DNA from: Capsulimonas corticalis
Lineage (GTDB): Bacteria > Armatimonadota > Armatimonadia > Armatimonadales > Capsulimonadaceae
DNA length: 64,000 nucleotides
Reading direction: 5' to 3'
NCBI RefSeq assembly: GCF_003574315.2
Contig: NZ_AP025739.1
Span: 868,001 to 932,000, forward strand
Under the pieces are notes generated by a model. The model saw nothing but the letters and a program-made list of their open reading frames with translations. It was not told the origin of the DNA and did not search any database. Below are positions 1 through 11,900 of the stretch, piece after piece (the stretch's first letter is position 1; each line of letters opens with the position of its first letter). Position numbers and translations under genes: made by a program.

Positions 1-72
1 GGAAGCGTATCGTCGCTGGAGCGATTCCGTGGGGTTACAGCATGCGCCCCGGAGCGAAGAGGCGCTCCGGCG

Positions 73-747
73 ATGAACAACCAGGAGACTGTCCCCAGTT
101 CTTCGGAAGGTTCGCGCGAGTGGGGCGATGGGCGCCCCGCCGATATCATGACGGTCGCGACGATCCGCGTCATCCTTGCGGCGGCGCGGGTCCTGCTGCT
201 GGCGCAGGGATATCAACCGACGACTGTCAGTGAGATCGCGCGGGCGGTGAGGATGGCGCCTGAGACGATCATCCGATACTTTCCCAGCAAAGAACGCCTT
301 TACGCCGCCATCCTTCGGGAAGACCTGGACGCGCTCCTGCGGGCGCTCCATGCGTCCCGCCAGCCCGCCGCCGACCCGCTCGCCAACCTCCTGCACGCGC
401 ACGACGCCGCAGCGGAGTTCGTCGCCGAGCACCGGCATATCGAAGGGTTTCAATTGCTGACCGAGGCTATCCTATCTCGTTGCGCGCTGAGCGAAGCGAA
501 CGCGGAGGCCGCCCACAACATCGTCTCGCATTTCGAGCGTTTGATCGAGGAAGGGATGGCGTGCGGGCAGTTCCGGCCGATGCACGCCCGCCGGACGGCG
601 GCCCTCCAGCTTGGCGTATGTTTCGGCTGCGCGCGCCCCTTTCCGTTGCCGCCTTCGGAGGCGCAATCGCCAATGGGGAACGCCGAGATGAGGCGCGCAT
701 TCCACGACCTCATCGCCCGCAGCGTCCTCGACCGCCGCGCCCTGTAA
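73..747 (+). CDS. TetR/AcrR family transcriptional regulator
   Basis: A 224-residue DNA-binding repressor-type protein. The N-terminal helix-turn-helix lies at about residues 27-75, with the typical run QGYQPTTVSEIARAV followed by ETIIRYFPSKERLYAAIL. The rest is a helical ligand-binding domain with no recognisable ligand signature. The N-terminal extension ahead of the HTH (about 25 residues) is longer than usual, and the reading frame is open to the left edge of the window, so the true start could be upstream of 73 or at the internal ATG at 148. No good ribosome-binding site decides this. It lies 136 bp upstream of the Ada-type gene on the same strand. A regulatory link is possible but not shown. 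Confidence 0.85.
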   Translation: MNNQETVPSSSEGSREWGDGRPADIMTVATIRVILAAARVLLLAQGYQPTTVSEIARAVRMAPETIIRYFPSKERLYAAILREDLDALLRALHASRQPAADPLANLLHAHDAAAEFVAEHRHIEGFQLLTEAILSRCALSEANAEAAHNIVSHFERLIEEGMACGQFRPMHARRTAALQLGVCFGCARPFPLPPSEAQSPMGNAEMRRAFHDLIARSVLDRRAL

Positions 748-826
748 AAAGACATCACTTTCACGCCGGCCAGAGAGACAGGATTCGAAAGCAAGGATCG
801 GGGTGCGCTGGGAATCGCCGCTGCGC

Positions 827-832
827 TATACT
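827..832 (+). promoter_or_regulatory. -10 box (TATACT) upstream of the ada-type gene
   Basis: TATACT sits 6 nt before an in-frame ATG at 839 and about 51 nt before the ATG at 884. No convincing -35 hexamer lies 16-18 nt upstream. If transcription starts about 7 nt downstream of the box, the message would begin at the ATG at 839. Confidence 0.5.
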
Positions 833-883
833 AGAGTCATGAAACGGGGACGCGGCGTCCCTGGCCGTGGGAGGAGCAATCCG

Positions 884-1975
884 ATGACAACTATGACCCA
901 GGAATGCGAAGCGACGACGGCGTCACCGATGCTGCTGAGCGACGACGAGCGCTGGGACGCCATTGCGCGGCGCGACGCGGCGGCCGATGGCGCATTCTAC
1001 TATTCGGTGCGTACGACGGGCGTGTATTGCCGTCCCTCCTGCGCGTCCCGTCCGGCGAACCGCGTCAACATCCAATTCCACGCGACATGCGCCGACGCGG
1101 AGCTGGCGGGTTTTCGCGCGTGCAAGCGATGCCGTCCCGATGGAGATTCTCTGGCGCGGCGGCGCGCCGCCGCCGTCGCGGAGGCGTGCCGCCTGATCGA
1201 AGCGTCGGACGAAGCGCCGGCGCTGGACGCGCTTGCCGAGTCCGCCGGCGTCAGCCGCTTTCACTTCCATCGGATCTTCAAAGCCGTCACCGGCGTGACG
1301 CCGAAGGCTTACGCCGACGCCCATCGCGCGCGGCGCGTCCGCGACCAGATCGCCCATGGAGCGAATATCTCCGAGGCGATCTATGAAGCCGGCTATCAGT
1401 CGAACAGCCGGTTCTACGAAGCCTCCAACGGGCTGCTTGGGATGACTCCCACCGCCTTCCGCGCCGGCGGCGCGGGCGCCGTGATCCGCTTCGCGATCGG
1501 CGAAAGCTCCCTGGGACCGATCCTCGTCGCGGCGACGGACAAGGGTGTCTGCGCGATCCTGATGGGCGACGATCCGGAGGCGCTCGCCCGCGATCTTCAG
1601 GACCGATTTCCGAAGGCGCAGCTGATCGGCGGCGATCAAGAGTTCGAAACCACAGTCGCGCAAGTGGTCCGCCTGATCGAAACGCCCGCGCGCGGTCTCG
1701 ACCTCCCTCTCGACATCCGGGGAACGGCCTTCCAGCAGCAAGTCTGGCAGGCGCTGCGCGAGATCGCCCCGGGATCGACGGCGAGCTACGCCGACATCGC
1801 GGCGCGCATCGGCAAGCCCAAAGCCGTACGCGCCGTCGCCCAGGCCTGCGCGTCGAACGCCATCGCCGTCGCGATCCCCTGCCACCGAATCGTTCGCACC
1901 GACGGCGAGCTGTCGGGATACCGCTGGGGCGTCGAACGCAAACGCGCCCTGCTGGACCGGGAAGCAGGCGCCTGA
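884..1975 (+). CDS. ada: Ada-type bifunctional methyl-phosphotriester/O6-methylguanine-DNA methyltransferase and regulator
   Basis: Suicide DNA-repair protein of 363 residues that removes methyl groups from DNA and, in E. coli Ada, then activates its own regulon. Domains in order: N-terminal Zn/methyl-acceptor domain with cysteines 49, 53, 80 and 83 (VYCRPSC and ACKRC; Cys49 matches the E. coli Ada Cys38 acceptor), AraC-type HTH at about 90-185 (FHFHRIFKAVTGVTPKAY), a linker, and the O6-alkylguanine transferase domain at about 195-363 with the catalytic PCHRIV motif (Cys333). Length and order match E. coli Ada (354 residues). The start at 884 has a strong GAGGAG site 7 nt upstream. An in-frame ATG at 839 and a GTG at 803 are alternatives, and 839 would fit a leaderless transcript. 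Confidence 0.93.
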   Translation: MTTMTQECEATTASPMLLSDDERWDAIARRDAAADGAFYYSVRTTGVYCRPSCASRPANRVNIQFHATCADAELAGFRACKRCRPDGDSLARRRAAAVAEACRLIEASDEAPALDALAESAGVSRFHFHRIFKAVTGVTPKAYADAHRARRVRDQIAHGANISEAIYEAGYQSNSRFYEASNGLLGMTPTAFRAGGAGAVIRFAIGESSLGPILVAATDKGVCAILMGDDPEALARDLQDRFPKAQLIGGDQEFETTVAQVVRLIETPARGLDLPLDIRGTAFQQQVWQALREIAPGSTASYADIAARIGKPKAVRAVAQACASNAIAVAIPCHRIVRTDGELSGYRWGVERKRALLDREAGA

Positions 1976-2001
1976 CGGATTTCCTTCGCCGCGCTGTCCC
2001 A

Positions 2002-2038
2002 GCCGAAGCTCATGACCGATCCGGTCATAAGCTTCGGC
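2002..2038. terminator. Bidirectional hairpin terminator
   Basis: A 17-bp stem with one mismatch and a 3-nt loop (arms 2002-2018 and 2022-2038). It lies between the convergent ada-type and sialidase-type genes. Neither side has a long T tract. Confidence 0.6.
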
Positions 2039-2061
2039 GCGTCATTGCGTCCGCTTTGCGG

Positions 2062-3792
2062 TTATTTCGTCACCTTCACATTGCGCCACGACGCCTGCGC
2101 GTCCCAGGACGATAGCCCAATCGCGCCAAATGGACTGGAGGCGTCGCGCGCTTTTACCTTCACCTCCGCTGCCCGCTCGCCGGCGCGCTGAACGCTCGCG
2201 TCCAGCGAGTCGCCCGAGGCGCGAACAGTGATGTGATACCAGACGCCGATCCGCACGCCCTCCGGCAGCGTCACGGACGCGAACGGTTTCCAGTCACGGT
2301 CTTCCTCGCCGAGCGTAAGCGCGCCGCCGACGGATGAGAGGCGCGCGGCGTAACCGTGAACATCGTCCGGCCCAGCCCCTGGGTCCGTCACGCGAAACAA
2401 AAGGCCGGCCTGTCCCGGCGACAGCAGCTTGATATCGGCGTCCAGCTTGTAATCCGCCCAACCCGTCGATCCCGCCACGGCCTTCGCGGCGCCCGCGCTC
2501 CCGTAGGCGGCGCCGCTCAGCGACCACTCTCCGCCATAGTCGATCCAGCCGGCGTCCGTTCCGGCGGCAAAATCGTCGCGGTACGGCAGCAGATCCGTCG
2601 GACCCGCCTGCGTGCTTTCTCGCCCGAGCGGAGCGCCGCCCGATGGGACCGTCAAACGGATGGACTTGCCGTCGCGCGACGGTAAGAGACAGGGACTGTA
2701 AACGGTGTTCGCGTTCCCTGACGGTGAATACAAAGGCCGGGACGGCGCCGGCATCCACGACCAGGCGCCGCGCCCGGAGCGGGAGTTGAGTAAGACGATC
2801 TGCCCGCTTTCCGGCGCGCCGCCGCCTTTGGTCAAACTCGCCGAATGCGCCGCGAGCATCAGCCGGCCTTCCCGGTTCGGTCCTGGCGTCCGAACCAGAT
2901 AGGGAGAGCCGATCAGGTACCGGCCATCCGGGGTCTCCGGTCGAGCGCCCAGATCGAAGGGCGATTCTCCCCAGCGATCCCCGTCCGGCGAGCGTTTCAC
3001 ATGGACCTCACAGCCGGGCGGTCCGCAGACTTCATAGCTCATCAAATACGATCCGTCACTCAGCCGCGCGACCGTCGCCATGCCCGGACGATCGGCCTGC
3101 CGGTCGCTGGCGACATCGGCGACCTCCGGTCCCCAGGTGTCGCCCCCATCGTCCGAGACGAGATGGGCCAGGATCTGGCTGTGCGTCGCAAACTGCCGCT
3201 CATCGGAAAAGTAGCAGACGAGCCGGCCTTGCCGATCGAGTCCAAGAAACGGCTCCCAGATGCCCCGTCCCGGGTTCACGCTTCCTCCCGTTTGAAAGGT
3301 CGAAACGTAGTCCCAATGAGCGCCATGATCGGCGCTGCGCCAGAGCTGGAAGTGAGTGTCCTTCGCCCCGCGCGAACCGACATTGCCGGCCAGCAGCAAC
3401 GTCCCCGCCGGATAGCGTCCCAGAGCTTGCGGCAGTTCAAACAGAAACGGCTGCCACATGATCGGCCATGGATGCCCCGGCCCGCGCTCGCCATCGGACG
3501 CCGTTCCCAGAGCGCTCCAGGTCTGGCCGTCGTCACGGCTCTGCTGGATCAAAAAACTGCCCGGCGACTCATCGTTATTCCAGCGCTCAAATGTCGACAG
3601 GAGCACGCCATTGCGAGAGCCGCTATGCTCCAGCCGGATGACTCGCGCATAGGCGATGTTTTCCTGAGCGTCGCGCAGCGCATAAAGCGTCCCTCCCGGC
3701 GCATTCGCGCGCGTCCGCGCGACATACCCTCCAAAGCACACGCAGCACGCCAGCGCCAGCAGCGCCGCGGACGTAAACGTTCGCACTTTCAT
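2062..3792 (-). CDS. Secreted sialidase-fold (BNR/Asp-box) protein with C-terminal concanavalin-like domain
   Basis: A 576-residue exported protein. A hydrophobic signal segment covers residues 8-22. A six-bladed sialidase-type propeller spans about 35-370 and shows Asp-box-like repeats (SRDDGQTWSA, SADHGAHWDY, SDDGGDTWGP). From about residue 400 there is a jelly-roll domain (DDFAAGTDAGWIDYGGEW onward) of the LamG/3-keto-disaccharide-hydrolase (DUF1080) type, which usually binds or cleaves saccharides. It is probably an extracytoplasmic glycan-acting enzyme, but Asp-box propellers have many activities and I cannot confirm the sialidase arginine triad. It is monocistronic, convergent with ada and divergent from the SDR gene. 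Confidence 0.8.
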   Translation of the reverse strand: MKVRTFTSAALLALACCVCFGGYVARTRANAPGGTLYALRDAQENIAYARVIRLEHSGSRNGVLLSTFERWNNDESPGSFLIQQSRDDGQTWSALGTASDGERGPGHPWPIMWQPFLFELPQALGRYPAGTLLLAGNVGSRGAKDTHFQLWRSADHGAHWDYVSTFQTGGSVNPGRGIWEPFLGLDRQGRLVCYFSDERQFATHSQILAHLVSDDGGDTWGPEVADVASDRQADRPGMATVARLSDGSYLMSYEVCGPPGCEVHVKRSPDGDRWGESPFDLGARPETPDGRYLIGSPYLVRTPGPNREGRLMLAAHSASLTKGGGAPESGQIVLLNSRSGRGAWSWMPAPSRPLYSPSGNANTVYSPCLLPSRDGKSIRLTVPSGGAPLGRESTQAGPTDLLPYRDDFAAGTDAGWIDYGGEWSLSGAAYGSAGAAKAVAGSTGWADYKLDADIKLLSPGQAGLLFRVTDPGAGPDDVHGYAARLSSVGGALTLGEEDRDWKPFASVTLPEGVRIGVWYHITVRASGDSLDASVQRAGERAAEVKVKARDASSPFGAIGLSSWDAQASWRNVKVTK

Positions 3793-3919
3793 TGTCTGGC
3801 CCCTTCTTCTCCCGGTGACACATCTGACGTTTATTATAGCTGTAACGTTGCATCAAATCGCGCATGAGGGAAGAGATTCCAAAGCAATTTTCGGAGTGCG
3901 CCGGGAATCGGGAACGCGT

Positions 3920-3925
3920 TATACT
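3920..3925 (+). promoter_or_regulatory. -10 box (TATACT) of the SDR gene
   Basis: TATACT lies 30 nt before the SDR start region. No strong -35 is visible. It is the same hexamer as ahead of the ada-type, GGDEF/EAL and HAF genes. Confidence 0.4.
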
Positions 3926-3955
3926 CTGCTCAGAACAAAAAGATCGGAGATGGAA

Positions 3956-4750
3956 ATGATGCAAAACGTTGCCGCGCCCGCCGGCGGGACCTTACAAGGC
4001 AAGATCGCGCTTATCACGGGCGGAAGCCGTGGAATTGGGCGCGCGATTGCGCTTCGGTACGCGCGGGAAGGAGCCGCAGTCGTCGTTCATTACAATCGCA
4101 ATACAGAAGCCGCGCAATCACTTGAGCGAGAGATCACTGACAATGGAGGCCAGGCGTTTCTCGCTTCGGCGGATCTGGCGACCCTGCGCGGCGTCGAGAC
4201 TCTCTTCGAGTCGCTGGACGCCGTCTTACGGAAGCATTGCGGGACGGATCAATTCGATATCCTGGTGAACAACGCCGCCATTGCTCCCCGCACAGCGCTG
4301 GAGGACACCACGGAAGCGATCTTCGACGAAGTCTTTGCCGTCAACGTCAAAGCGCCGTTCTTCATTGTCCAGCAAGCGCTGCCCAGACTGCGGGAGGGCG
4401 GCCGGATCATCAACGTCTCCTCGGTTGTCACGCGCATCGGCTACCCGGCCGAAGCCCCCTACTCCATGACCAAAGGAGCGCTCAACACCCTCACCCTGCT
4501 GCTCGCCAAACAGCTCGGCCCACGCGGCGTCACCGTCAACTCGCTGTCCCCCGGCGTCATCGACACCGACATGAATGCCCAAATGCTCAGCGCCCCCGCC
4601 GCGCGCCAGTACTGCGAAACCATCGCCGCCCTCGGCCGGATCGGAACCCCCGAAGACGTCGCCGACGCCGCCGCATTCCTCGCCTCCCCGGACAGCCGAT
4701 GGGTGACAGGCCAATGCCTGGACGTCTCCGGGGGATCGTTTATCGGCTAA
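3956..4750 (+). CDS. Short-chain dehydrogenase/reductase, FabG-like
   Basis: NAD(P)-dependent oxidoreductase of about 264 residues. It has the Rossmann glycine motif TGGSRGIGR near the N-terminus, NNAAIAPR in the middle, the catalytic Ser in INVSSVV and the Tyr-x3-Lys pair YSMTK. The C-terminal GQCLDVSGG is typical of classical FabG-type SDRs. The substrate is unknown: 3-oxoacyl-ACP, sugar or alcohol are all possible. The frame extends upstream to 3815, but GGAG at 3946-3949 favours the ATG at 3956 or 3959. No pathway neighbours support fatty-acid synthesis, so I leave the symbol empty. Confidence 0.88.
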   Translation: MMQNVAAPAGGTLQGKIALITGGSRGIGRAIALRYAREGAAVVVHYNRNTEAAQSLEREITDNGGQAFLASADLATLRGVETLFESLDAVLRKHCGTDQFDILVNNAAIAPRTALEDTTEAIFDEVFAVNVKAPFFIVQQALPRLREGGRIINVSSVVTRIGYPAEAPYSMTKGALNTLTLLLAKQLGPRGVTVNSLSPGVIDTDMNAQMLSAPAARQYCETIAALGRIGTPEDVADAAAFLASPDSRWVTGQCLDVSGGSFIG

Positions 4751-4787
4751 AAACGCATACCATAGCAGGCAATCGTAAAAATAGTCC

Positions 4788-4817
4788 TTGACTGCCTTGT
4801 CGTTTTCTGGCTAGAGA
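4788..4817 (+). promoter_or_regulatory. Possible sigma-70 promoter upstream of the GGDEF/EAL gene
   Basis: TTGACT at 4788-4793 is followed 18 nt later by TAGAGA at 4812-4817. A second -10-like TATACT lies at 4861-4866. Either could drive the downstream c-di-GMP enzyme. Confidence 0.4.
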
Positions 4818-4929
4818 AGATTGAGAGAAGCGCCGATATAAGATAGCGGCTAAACGCATTTATACTGGAGGCTTCGCCGGCGATATCTCAGCGCAGTGCA
4901 GAGAACGGCGGCTCAAGGGTACCTTTATC

Positions 4930-7347
4930 ATGAATCGGTTTCGGAAATTGACAACGGGTTCTAAGCTGATTGCCTGCTTTGGGCTTTGTCTGCTGCTGGC
5001 GTCGCTCGTCGGGGGTATGGCGCTCGTGCAGATGTCCAGCATGACCCAGGCGTCCGAGGGGATGCTGGGGGAAGTGGTCGCGGGGGAGAAGTGGCTGGGC
5101 GAGTTCCATGTGAACGCGCGCCGGCTGCGCACGCTAGAGATGGAGCATGCGCTGGCCCCGTCCGCGGATCAGCCGGGACTGGAAAACGATATGCTGGTCG
5201 CGGAAGCGGAGGCGGCGGAAGGTCTGCGGGAGTACGGGCGCACGGCCATGGACTCTTACGATGTCGATAACCTGAGACGACTGCAAGCCGATTGGAGCCG
5301 CTACCTCGCGATGCACGAAGCGGTGCTCCCGATCAGCCGGCGGCAAAATAAGGACCTGACTTACGCGGAGCTCAGCGGGGCGATGCGCGTTCAGTTTTTG
5401 AAGACGCGAGACTTGACGGACCGGATGGCGGATTGGAACTATCGCCACGGCGTCTGGTACGGCGTCCGCACACGACAGCTTTATCTTCACAGCAAGACCT
5501 GGGTGATCTGCCTGCTGATCGCCATGCTCGCCGCCGGGGGGACGATCGGCTTCTTCACCACCCGCTACCTGACCGGCGTCATGCGCGATATGGAGAACGA
5601 AGTCGCCGAGCGGCGTCAGGCGCAGACGGCGCTTCAGGCGCGTGAGCAGCGGTTCCGGGCGCTCATCACCAATTCGCTCGATGTCTTCGCCATTTTAAAC
5701 GGCGAAGGCAAGGTGAGCTACATCAGCTCGGCGGTTGTCTCCATCTGGGGCGTGCCCGAGGAAAAGGTGCTTGGCACACAAGGACGAGATTGGATTCATC
5801 CCGACGATCAGGCGCGGTCTCAAGCCCTGCTGGCGCAGGCGCTGGAGACCCCGGGGCGCAACGTCACGACGGAACTGCGCATCCTGCACGGCGACGGGTC
5901 ATGGCGCAGCTCGGAAGTCATTGTGAACAACCAGCTTGGCGACCCCGCCGTCGCCGGAATCGCGCTCACGTACCGGGATATCACGGAGCGCAACGCATTT
6001 GAAGAGCAGCTCAAGCATCAGGCGTTCCACGATGTATTGACGGGACTGCCAAACCGGGCGCTGCTCATGGACCGATTGGACCGAGCCCTCGCGCGCTCCC
6101 GTCGCCAGGGAATGGATGTCGCCGTCCTTTTCATCGATCTGGATAACTTCAAAGTCGTCAACGACAGTCTGGGCCACGAGGCGGGAGACAACCTTCTGAC
6201 GATTGTGGCGCAGCGCCTGCTCTCCAAAGTCCGCCAGCAGGACACCGTGGCGCGCTTCGGCGGCGATGAGTTCGCGATCCTTCTGGAGGACGCGGCGCCA
6301 GGCGAGGCCGCCGAGATCGCCGAGCGCGTCGCGGCGGAGATGGGGCAACCCCTCTGCATTCAGGGCCGGGATATGTTCGTGACCGCAAGTATCGGCCTGG
6401 CGCTGAGTCTGGACAGCAGCGGCGACGCCAACGGACTGCTGCGGGACGCCGACATCGCGATGTATCAGGCGAAGGCCTCCGGTAAGGCGGTCACCGTGAC
6501 CTTCGACCGCAGCATGACCGCCCGCGCCGCCGAGCGTCTCGAGATGGAAAGCGAGCTGCGGCGCGCGATCGAACAGGGCCAGCTGCGACTTCATTACCAG
6601 CCGATCGTCTCCCTGGAGACGGAGCAGATCAGTGAAGTCGAAGCCCTGGTGCGCTGGGAGCATCCGACGCGCGGCTTGATTCCGCCCGGCAAATTCATTC
6701 CCATCGCCGAAGAAACCGGCTTGATCGTACCTCTGGGAAAATGGGTTTTGGAGGAAGCGTGCCGCCAGGGCCAGGAATGGCGCGAGGCGCATTCCGAGAA
6801 TCTTTCGCTGCTGATCGGCGTCAACCTCTCGACCCGCCAGTTCCAGCAGGAGGGGCTGATCGAGGAGATCAAGGAAATACTGGAGCGCTCGGGCTTGCCG
6901 CCCGCAAGCCTCAAGCTGGAGATCACCGAAAGCCTGATGTCCGCGCGTCCCGAGGACACCATCGCCAAGCTGGAGCAGCTCCGAGCGATTGGCGTGCATC
7001 TGGCCGTGGATGACTTCGGCACGGGCTATTCCTCCATGTCGTACCTCGCCAACTTCCCGGTGGACACCCTGAAGATCGACCAATCCTTCGTGCAGCGCCT
7101 GGGCAGCAACAGCGAATCCGACGCGATCGTGCAGGCGATCATGACACTCGCCAAGGCCCTGAACCTGCGCGTTACCAGCGAAGGCATCGAGACCGACGAA
7201 CAGCGCGCCCTCCTGCGCGGCATGGGCTGCGACCGCGGCCAGGGCTACCTCTTCTCCCGCCCTTTGACGAGCCTCGCGCTCACCGAGCTACTCACGAATC
7301 AATTCCTCACGAACCAAAGCGACAACATCGAACGCCGCGCCGCCTAA
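4930..7347 (+). CDS. Membrane PAS-GGDEF-EAL cyclic-di-GMP turnover protein
   Basis: An 805-residue signalling protein that makes and/or degrades c-di-GMP. Layout: TM1 at about 13-35, a helical periplasmic sensor region at 40-185, TM2 at about 190-210, a PAS domain at about 240-350, GGDEF at about 365-525 and EAL at about 540-790. The GGDEF signature is intact (residues 444-448), and an RxxD inhibitory site (435-438) lies exactly 5 residues before it. The EAL motif is at 571-573, with DDFGTGYSS and a C-terminal SEGIET also present. Both domains therefore look catalytically competent. c-di-GMP commonly controls exopolysaccharide production, so a link to the EPS locus 30 kb away is plausible but only inferred. 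AAGGGT 9 nt upstream supports the ATG at 4930. Confidence 0.95.
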   Translation: MNRFRKLTTGSKLIACFGLCLLLASLVGGMALVQMSSMTQASEGMLGEVVAGEKWLGEFHVNARRLRTLEMEHALAPSADQPGLENDMLVAEAEAAEGLREYGRTAMDSYDVDNLRRLQADWSRYLAMHEAVLPISRRQNKDLTYAELSGAMRVQFLKTRDLTDRMADWNYRHGVWYGVRTRQLYLHSKTWVICLLIAMLAAGGTIGFFTTRYLTGVMRDMENEVAERRQAQTALQAREQRFRALITNSLDVFAILNGEGKVSYISSAVVSIWGVPEEKVLGTQGRDWIHPDDQARSQALLAQALETPGRNVTTELRILHGDGSWRSSEVIVNNQLGDPAVAGIALTYRDITERNAFEEQLKHQAFHDVLTGLPNRALLMDRLDRALARSRRQGMDVAVLFIDLDNFKVVNDSLGHEAGDNLLTIVAQRLLSKVRQQDTVARFGGDEFAILLEDAAPGEAAEIAERVAAEMGQPLCIQGRDMFVTASIGLALSLDSSGDANGLLRDADIAMYQAKASGKAVTVTFDRSMTARAAERLEMESELRRAIEQGQLRLHYQPIVSLETEQISEVEALVRWEHPTRGLIPPGKFIPIAEETGLIVPLGKWVLEEACRQGQEWREAHSENLSLLIGVNLSTRQFQQEGLIEEIKEILERSGLPPASLKLEITESLMSARPEDTIAKLEQLRAIGVHLAVDDFGTGYSSMSYLANFPVDTLKIDQSFVQRLGSNSESDAIVQAIMTLAKALNLRVTSEGIETDEQRALLRGMGCDRGQGYLFSRPLTSLALTELLTNQFLTNQSDNIERRAA

Positions 7348-7368
7348 CAATAAAACACTTCCGGACGC

Positions 7369-7977
7369 CTACCGCCGAAACTCCCTGTGATAGGCGTCCC
7401 AAATTCGCGCCTCATACCGCAGCGCATAATCCTCGGCGTACTCTTCGCCCCGCCCAATCTTCTTCTGCCGCCGTGAAGTCATCCGATCGTGATGATGCCC
7501 CAATTCATGCAATAAGATGTGCAGCAATTGGTAATCGCGAATCGACGCCTCATCGAACTTGCAGAGATAATATCCATCGTCCATCGCTTCACACGGCACG
7601 CCCAGACGCTCAAAAACTTCCCGATGGTCGTTGTAGAAGCCTTCGTTGCATTCGATCCAATGGCCTGTTTCCCAAGCGCAAACCTCAATCACACCGAGAT
7701 GATAATAGCAACCAGCCATATCATGCCCACCCGGCGACAGCACAATCGCATTCAGGCCAACGGCCAGACAGTTCCAATCCGGCAGCAGTTCTAGAAAGCG
7801 ATAAACATCGTTTTTGCTGAGAACATGCTTGTACCCATCCCCCGGCCGCTGACGATCCACCTGCACCATGCGCGGCGTCGGAGCCCAAAAGTAATCCGGA
7901 CTCTGCGTCCATTTGTTCTTCTTCCGAACCGTCCCATCCACAACCTTCGGCGTCGACTTGCGATTCCCGCGCAGCAT
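7369..7977 (-). CDS. Hypothetical protein with HELGH zinc-metallopeptidase-like motif
   Basis: A 202-residue protein with no family I recognise. Its key feature is LLHILLHELGHHHDRM, in which residues 157-161 form an HExxH motif inside a hydrophobic helix, as in minimal zinc proteases. A possible third ligand could come from the downstream EEYAEDYALRYEARIWD segment. The N-terminal 25 residues are very basic, there is no signal peptide or membrane segment, and the protein is rich in Trp, Tyr and His. It is convergent with the GGDEF/EAL gene (21 bp between stops). AAGGGAG upstream supports the ATG start. Confidence 0.75.
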   Translation of the reverse strand: MLRGNRKSTPKVVDGTVRKKNKWTQSPDYFWAPTPRMVQVDRQRPGDGYKHVLSKNDVYRFLELLPDWNCLAVGLNAIVLSPGGHDMAGCYYHLGVIEVCAWETGHWIECNEGFYNDHREVFERLGVPCEAMDDGYYLCKFDEASIRDYQLLHILLHELGHHHDRMTSRRQKKIGRGEEYAEDYALRYEARIWDAYHREFRR

Positions 7978-8065
7978 GGCCCAACTCCCTTAAACGAATA
8001 TGAAATACGTAAGCTATATCGGAGATGGGTAGCGCCGTGGTAAATGGAGTATCTCAGAAATGCAA

Positions 8066-8096
8066 AACCCCTCATCGCAGATGACAATGAAGGGTT
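8066..8096 (-). terminator. Rho-independent terminator of mfd
   Basis: The stem AACCC/GGGTT extends to a 10-bp pairing with one mismatch (arms 8066-8075 and 8087-8096). On the minus strand it is followed by TTTTGCA, directly after the mfd stop codon. Confidence 0.7.
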
Positions 8097-8111
8097 GGTG
8101 AGGACAAGCAT

Positions 8112-11717
<3,606 letters not shown>

Positions 11718-11755
11718 CCGGTTCGTTCCTTCCACGGGAAAACAGGGGAAATCGT

Positions 11756-11789
11756 GCGTCTCCGGACGCGAAAAACGCGTCTCAGACGC
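11756..11789 (-). other. Hairpin in the mfd leader
   Basis: In the presumed 5' leader, GCGTCT/AGACGC and ACGCG/CGCGT can pair around an AAAAA loop with a small internal bulge. There is no T tract after it, so it is a structured leader rather than a clear attenuator. Confidence 0.4.
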
Positions 11790-11846
11790 ACAAAAGGGCT
11801 TCGGCGGTTTAAACGCCCAAGCCTCAATATTTGTGTCTAACGTATC

Positions 11847-11852
11847 ATTATA
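11847..11852 (-). promoter_or_regulatory. -10 box (TATAAT) of the mfd promoter
   Basis: A perfect TATAAT reads on the minus strand about 130 nt before the mfd start. The -35 region falls on a small palindrome, GAGACGATGTCTC (11860-11872), which could be an operator. Confidence 0.5.
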
Positions 11853-11900
11853 CCCGCACGAGACGATGTCTCAGACAGCGACTGGCGAGCAGTGGAAGGT

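Noticed and set aside
73-1975. TetR regulator as a specific repressor of the ada-type gene
   Set aside because: No shared operator was found between them. Ada-type proteins regulate themselves, and adjacency alone is weak evidence.
4861-4866. TATACT before the GGDEF/EAL gene as a fifth leaderless case
   Set aside because: It lies 63 nt before the start codon and an AAGGGT ribosome-binding site is present, so it would be an ordinary leadered message.
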